From assembly GCA_002633025.1 (NCBI GenBank), contig NMRB01000305.1:351615-415614 (forward strand): a DNA stretch of 64,000 bases, in the 5' to 3' direction. Source of the stretch: Notospermus geniculatus. Lineage: Eukaryota; Nemertea; Pilidiophora; Heteronemertea; Lineidae. The translations under genes were made by a program, and so were the position numbers. Shown piece by piece: positions 57,948-64,000 of this stretch; the first letter of the stretch is position 1; each line of letters begins with the position of its first letter. The notes under the pieces were generated by a model. That model was not told the DNA's origin, ran no database searches, and was given only the letters and a program-made list of their open reading frames with translations.

Positions 57948-58930
57948 GTGGAAGTTGCTGCGAGGGCTGAAATGCGTCCTGAAGATTAGGAGAGAATCTC
58001 AACCAAGTGAAGGCCAGCACGACTATACCCCAGTACTTAAAATCAAAGGGATGTTTGTCATAAAAGGTGCATTGAATTTTGTTTTTGTAGAAAGATGAAC
58101 TTTTGTAAAAAGGTTGTAATATATAATGTATACTTCTGATATAGATGCTATAACACTGAAATTTTGATATGAATTTAACATTACAGAGCTGGTCTCATCG
58201 AAGTCTTACAACTGGTTGTAAAGAGTTGTGTATTATTATGTACATGTATGAAATAAAACTCTATCATTAATATCAGAAGCAGGACTCTGAATATTGTAAT
58301 ATGAATAAATATAAATGTATGTTTAAATAAAGCCAGTTATATGCTTTGCGTGTGACTTTGAAAGAAGTTATTATGGATGGACAGTATGTCCATTTTGTTA
58401 TCATTCCCGAAACTTGCTCAGCTCAGTATTAGTGATAGAATAAAATGTACTCTATCTCCAAATTATCGTTTATCTTCTCATTTTCTGACACTTATCATTG
58501 TACATCCCATTCCCTGCGAAATGATGGTTATGGATTTAAAACGGGTGAAAGGTTCTTCTGTGAAGCTGTACTACAACATCTTGGCTACCAAGGGCTGTGA
58601 CATCGCTCCGACTACGCTCGCACAAGTCTTGACGTAGCCAATACCAGTACACGCGGAGATCCAGGATGCCGTACTATGTCTGTATGGAACCCTAGAATTA
58701 ACAAATCTTTCTCATTTTCAGGTTGTTTACACTCTCATAGCAAGTTTAGCACTCGTTTCGGTACTTTCAGGGTGAAGTCTCATGGCGCTGACAATAAGTT
58801 GTCCTTTCAGTTTGCATGTGCATTTGAAGTGCCCCCACCCCACCTGAAGCAATCGGACAGCTCGGACATATCTTCTGGTGAAGCAGTTGAGTTCATAAAT
58901 CCAATCAAATACTGTTTTATATAAACACTA
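57948..58930. other. C2CD3 3' UTR and tail-to-tail spacer
   Basis: AATAAA at about 58252 is the likely C2CD3 poly(A) signal, with further AATAAA copies near 58304 and 58326. The rest to 58930 has no convincing exon. The minus-strand gene that follows appears to end at an AATAAA near 58936-58941. Confidence 0.55.
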
Positions 58931-59712
58931 CCATCATTTATTATGCCGTTTGTTTATACAAGAAGAGCAACAACCACAATCGCAAGACAATTTTCTGATG
59001 AAAATTCTTTCATTGTATATGTATGACAGGGAAAAAGATCACAGCAGTATGACTAGAAATTTCACTGCCATCATTACTGCTTGAGAAAAGTGCCAAGGTT
59101 TATTGTAAATGTCTCTCAGTCTTAAATCCACTAAAATTTATCAACGAGAAAATTTACTATGAAGGGGAGTAGGCAATAAATGCTTCCGGTAATGTTCTGT
59201 TGCCCGATCTCTTAAGTCCTGTCATAACAGACCATGAAGTTGCCTCGGTTCTTGGATACATTCATACTGAAGCAAAAGCAATATTTGAACAAAATTTGCG
59301 AACCTACCCGGTATGTTAAAAAACAACAGCACATGCATGTATCAAAATGAGACTGTACATTCATCTGCTCAAAGCTCATGTCTAGTAATACTGTAATATG
59401 AAAGTAATGCAGTTGAAAATATACACTTTTTGTCTCAAATGGGGAATACGGCACATAAAAGGCTTTGAATGCAGTATAAAAGTGAAAATGCATACAATTC
59501 ATAGCAACATTATTGAACACGGCTGGTTGAGTTATTTGGCCTGGATGGGCTACCCTCAGATTCCAACACAGTTCATTCAATGCAGTTTTGTAGAGCAACA
59601 GTTACTGAGGCCAGTTGTCGAGTTTTTAATCCGTCACACCTCAGACAAGTCCTTCCACGGCCGCAATACAAGGCTGACACATGATATCCCAAGATTCCAC
59701 TTTTCTGTCCGA

Positions 59713-62700
59713 TCATACTTCCGACTCTTGGTCTTTTATTCTTCGCTCAAACTCTGTTCTGACTGTTTCCTCGTATGTTGGAAGCTGAAAATTTGAAAAG
59801 GAAAGATGAGGTTTTTCATCAGCTTGTGCATGTACCCGTTGGACACGTAACTGTCTTATCTGGGATCCCTTTTGGGACACCCTGCAGAAGGCAAATGTAT
59901 GTGCTTACCCCATCATTATCAGTCACAGCTGGCTGATCATCACCGGCAGTTGCTTCATAATACGAAGGTGGTGGAGCATCCCTCTCATTATCAACATCAT
60001 GATCACTGGGTAGTCGCAGACTCGGCCTAGCATCGTGAGTTGAGTTGGCCACACGATCTCGATACGGTGGCAGAGATTCATTCCCACTAAAGTCCATTGT
60101 CATATGAGTAGGAAACTGATGAGTCCTTGGTCCAGAATAGAGATTGACAAATGGAGGTTCTACACTCATTGTCATGGAATTCATCTGGAAACAAAGAAAT
60201 TAAAGAATTCTTGAATTCAGAAAGTGCTTACGTCCTCCGACATTAGTGTTACCGTAGTATTATTATTAGTACTATTTTCTATGTGGATACATTAGAACTG
60301 TGCCTGCTGTTTTTTCGATGCCGTACTGAAAACTAAGCATTGATTTTTTAAGTACGTACCATGCAAGCATTTGGGGGACCTTCACGAGGCCATGAGACCT
60401 CTACCTGCATTCTCTTAAAGCCCCACAGTATTGAATTTTACGATATTTTCAAAAAGTTAGGAGAGTGCACACAGAGGTTCCATAGCCTCGTGAAGGTCCC
60501 CAAAATGCTTGCCTGATACGCACTTCACAGAATCAAGGCCTAGTTTTCAGCACGCATTGGAAAAACTGCAGGGAGAGCTCTAATGTATTCTGACAGAGCG
60601 TAGTACATTTTACACTACGCTGACGTCGTGACGTCGTGCGAGAATCGCGGCGATGATTTGCGTTTTTCACATTCAATACAGTGGGGCTTTAACACTTTGA
60701 AAATACCATAAATTCAATACTGTGAGGCTTTAACAGGGAAGACTGCAATAATTGACAATGAAGACAATACCGCCCTGAATAAATGTATTCATAGCACTAC
60801 TGTATTGATCATGTGAATGTCACATGACAATGGCAACACCTATGCTAAGAAGGAGCCTGGATTCAACATGGCAATCCCTGGGACCATTCATACTGAAGAT
60901 ATTTGGCTTGAATATGAACAAATACCCGAGATTCTTCACCGAGGTGAGACGTCACGCGATCAGGTCTTGGAACTCCCATAAGTGGTCGACTCATGTTGGC
61001 GGCTGCAGCCAAACGCTCACGCTCTGTAAACCAAACAAGATGAGTCAGCATTTTGGAACGATGCTGTCAAAAATGACATGTCATGTCTTCTAAAGCCTTA
61101 ACAGGGAGCGACTACAGGTGGAGTTTTAAAAGAAAAGGCCAACCATGACTACCAGGAATACAAAGAACCGTGCAGTTTCAAAACTATTCAAACTCGCTAC
61201 CGGTACCTACTGAGTTAATGAAACAGGCCACTTAGCAGTTCCCCCTATTGTCAAATTGCTAAATGACTCACCTCTTCTCTGCTGCCTCATCTGGTATCTT
61301 TTCTTGCCGTAAGACATGTAGGTTGCAACAACAACCAAGAGGACGAACAGACTGAACACCACTGTACCAATCATCCACGCTTCTGGAGAATGGAAGAGAA
61401 GGCAGACTGAACTCACACTATCCACTTTACTATGATAAACTGGGCAGTTTCCAAATTGTTATTTCCAAGTTTTCACTCCAATTACCGGGAACCCTTCTCC
61501 TTCGCTCGTTTTTTATTAGCTTGTTCTCTTGACTGTGTCTGATATCACACAGAACGTGGGGGTCAGATTTGAAGAGGGGGGGGGACAACTTTCTAGAATC
61601 AACAGCACAGTCATATGAGGTTAGGATGACATAAGCCTACCTATTGCAGGTTTTTTAGGGCAGTTGAGTTCATCTGACCTGTCAGAACAGTCTGGTGTCC
61701 CATCACAGCGTTTCATCGGCTTGTAACATCTGCCGTCACTACGGCAACGTTTATAGAAGGGTTCAGAGCAAGGAGCTGTAAGAGAGCAATGCAAATTCAC
61801 CATCAATTACACCCAACTCCAAGATACATGAAGGATTGTATTGGTATGAGAGATGCAATGAAACGTCTATACTAATCTTTGGTGGATATGCTTCATTCTT
61901 AAAACCATTTGACCCCAAATTAAAATGAGCACGTACCGGTATTACAGAGTTACTTACTGCAAACAACTAAAAAATTTATACAGAGTCCATCCAGCGGACA
62001 AGGTTTTAGTTGACTTGGGCAGTCTGGTGCTGAAAGACAGACATGCAAATGAGTTCCGAGCAGATAGTAGTAACCAAGATATAACTATTGGATGTGTCGG
62101 GTATAGATCTTCGCAAGTGTTACTTTCATCAATGACATAATAAGTTTTGAGCAAAATGCCTCCTATAACCATCAGTTGTTTCTGTTCCTCTGTATTGGCG
62201 AGACAAGAAGAACGGGTCCTCTGATATCTGAGAATGAGCCCTGTCTGGTTCAATAGCGATCTCCTGACTCTCATTCAACTTCAGCCTCTAGAACCTGAGG
62301 GGTAGACTCAATCTAGTCTACCGGTACATTTTCTAATCCAGATCTATTTCCCTCAAAACTGCCTCTAGGGAAGAATTCTTTCTGTACTTACGACATTGGG
62401 AACTATATTCTGCACATTTCCCAGGGAAGCCTTTGCATTTGACATTATATGGCTGACTAGAATAGGATTGCTTGAAATTGCAAGGTCTCACTGGAAGCAA
62501 ATACAGATGATCTGCACAAAGTATCACAAAAATAACATGAAATGTTATGACATGCTGAACTCAGAATACTGTGCACAGAAATGACTGCCAGAACTGATTC
62601 TATGAATCATCAAGAACTCTATGATTTGGTAACTACAGTAATCACTCAGTTAATTGCAAGTTCAGAAATCACTGGCTACTTGGGACTTACAGCAATCTTC

Positions 62701-63125
62701 ATCTGACTTGACACATTGTTTGGTAGCTTTACACCAGTAGGAATTATAAAATGGACACGGCACTTCACTGGTTGAATCTGCAAAGAATAAACCCAAGTGA
62801 TACCACTATACATGTATTATGATTAGTAGATCAAAAAACACCTTGGTGGTGGCTGAACAGGCCTACTCTTGTCTGCAATTCGTGTACAAATCACCATTTT
62901 GACCAAATGAGCAAGAGATGAATTTTAGCACGGGCAGAAAACCCAAGTTCTTTCTTCAGCTGTTACTTTATATGACATGATGAACATGATGAAGCAAGGC
63001 CTAGGCCTTTGATTATGTGACACTTCATCATGCCTTCTATCACCGATATCGATACATACGGCAATTAAGATAGTGCGGCACACATGTTCCGTTGGCACAT
63101 TTGTGATACTTTCGTCCAACACATT
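59713..63125 (-). CDS. LDLRAD-like single-pass receptor with PY motifs, 5' end missing
   Basis: Nine exons (minus), in frame: 63060-63125, 62691-62777, 62392-62490, 61958-62029, 61641-61775, 61272-61382, 60926-61023, 59909-60184, 59713-59784 (stop). The first four carry short Cys-rich modules (CVGRKYHKCANGTCVPHYLNC split across lines of evidence as CVGRKYHKC and ANGTCV; CKATKQCVKSDEDC; CKGFPGKCAEYSSQC). The fifth is a full LDL-receptor class A domain with the calcium-binding acidic end CDGTPDCSDRSDELNC. A transmembrane helix (WMIGTVVFSLFVLLVVVATY) and basic stop-transfer follow. The tail has LPPYRDR, PPPSYYEA and LPTYEE, PY-type motifs that in LDLRAD3/LDLRAD4 relatives recruit NEDD4-family ubiquitin ligases. 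No signal peptide exon was found. The donor at 60926 (GGGTATTT) is weak but needed for phase. AATAAA (minus) near 58940 gives a 3' UTR of about 770 bp. Confidence 0.75.
60362..60732. repeat. Interleaved inverted repeats in an LDLRAD-like intron
   Basis: One pair is GCAAGCATTTGGGGGACCTT (60364 on) with its complement ending about 60513. The second is TTAAAGCCCCACAGTATTGA (60414 on) with its complement at about 60669-60692, plus a further inverted copy (ATTCAATACTGTGAGGCTTT) at 60712-60732. The two pairs overlap without nesting. Confidence 0.65.
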
Positions 63126-63231
63126 CTTGTTCCACAGAATTGAAAGATATGACCATCATCAAGCTTCATCATAACCAAAGTCTGAAAAACATGAAACATG
63201 TAGCGACAATGGATGGCAGGTTGAATGAAAC

Positions 63232-63365
63232 CACGGGCATCTGGCGAGTAATTAGTAAAAGTAGGGCCCAGTCTCCAAGTTACACATGGAGTTTCCGAAG
63301 GAAACGACCTGTGTAACTTGGAGACTGGGCCCTACTTTTACTAATTACTCGCCAGAATGCCCGTG
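63232..63365. mobile_element. Foldback MITE near the window end
   Basis: Arms of about 55 bp (CACGGGCATCTGGCGAGTAA, then AGTAGGGCCCAGTCTCCAAG) are inverted to the right with few mismatches, around a short centre (GGAGTTTCCGAAGGAAACGA). It may sit upstream of or within the 5' region of the LDLRAD-like gene. Confidence 0.88.
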
Positions 63366-64000
63366 ATGAAACTGAACATGATGAGTTGACAACTTGTCAC
63401 TGACAGGAATTTTTTAATTCCCCGCTCTTGCTTTTATTGTAAGAACATGCACCGCCCCGTCTGTACACGGAGACATTTTCTGTTTCATTCGATGCCACCA
63501 AAAAGACCATTCACTTTGTTTCCAAGTCAAAGGAAGAATACAAAGTTATGAAATTTGACAGATGGGGAACTCTGTTGAAGCAGTTCTTCATTCAACCACC
63601 AGATGGCAGGGAGAGTCCAATTGGGCAAAACTGAACAGAACTGAACAGAACGGCAGCAAAAGTAGCCATAATTCGGCTGAATTTTGACTACACGTGAGTT
63701 TAATTCATGCCTATTGTAACAATATATCAGTATACACGTTGGAGTTCATTTTCATAATCGATAAAAGGGGAAAACGTGAAGTTTTCTATGACAAAATTCA
63801 CGCACCTGCAAAACACCGTGCAGCGCCTCCTTTCAATGGTTTGTGAAACTAGCCTAGTAGTCTCGGTCACGCAACCGCTGTTGCGAATCTGGGGAATCGT
63901 AGTCTCGGTCACCCAGCCGCTGTTTCGAATCTGGGGATCGAACAAGCGTCTGGGTCATAACGTCGCTTTTTCTGTTACGAGCAGACCAAGATCCTGGTCT
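63366..64000. other. No gene recognised
   Basis: I searched both strands for a signal-peptide exon of the LDLRAD-like gene and found none. A pair of direct repeats of about 55 bp (TAGTCTCGGTCAC-CAGCCGCTG style) lies at 63857-63945. Confidence 0.4.

Noticed and set aside
58377-58924. Two plus-strand frames downstream of C2CD3
   Set aside because: They sit beyond the C2CD3 poly(A) signal, resemble no family, and lack consistent codon patterns.
63727-63945. Minus-strand frame with a repeated QIRNSG motif
   Set aside because: The repeat is a direct DNA duplication (63857-63945). No signal peptide or link to the LDLRAD-like exons could be made.

Overview
The window is nuclear DNA of an animal. 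It holds split genes with GT-AG introns, many short foldback transposons, a tandem satellite, and recognisable metazoan orthologues. Frequent palindromic words (TAGGCCTA, ACATGTA, ACCGGT) and a high density of small inverted-repeat elements fit a marine invertebrate, perhaps an echinoderm, hemichordate or lophotrochozoan. The phylum cannot be fixed from sequence alone.

Layout: (1) 1-1752 holds a 0.93 kb inverted-repeat element and the first coding exon of a SLAIN-family microtubule gene (minus). (2) 1753-13700 is mostly repeats, with a single-exon orphan coding for a charged coiled-coil protein (6399-8108), a weak secreted-protein candidate (about 9437-9797) and a 77-78 bp satellite whose units reverse orientation near 12300. 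(3) 13728-16310 is a GLIS2-like zinc-finger gene (plus), interrupted by an N, facing MAT2B (minus, five exons). (4) 18400-30400 is repeat-rich and contains an F-box gene (minus) plus several duplicated blocks. Three of the six N positions are joins flanked by two near-identical copies, and a fourth, the N run at 42362-42618, separates two copies of C2CD3 exon 2. I read these as overlapping haplotype contigs that were not merged. (5) 26608-32320 is a small mitochondrial membrane protein gene (plus) with two alternative last exons. (6) 34310-40766 is a MYND zinc-finger gene (minus) with an unusual hydrophobic N-terminal region. (7) 41163-57947 is C2CD3 (plus, 45 exons, about 2553 codons), a centriole gene that starts head-to-head with the MYND gene. 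(8) 59713-63125 is an LDLRAD-like receptor gene (minus) with PY motifs, tail-to-tail with C2CD3.

The genes do not form one pathway. C2CD3 (centriole and cilium) and SLAIN (microtubule ends) are cytoskeletal, but nothing in the sequence links them. I found no clear previously undescribed system. The most useful signals are the haplotype overlaps, which give precise filled and empty sites for several uncharacterised mobile elements, the duplicated terminal exon of the mitochondrial gene, the membrane-MYND architecture, and the inverted satellite. Exon boundaries were set by hand from splice signals and reading phase.
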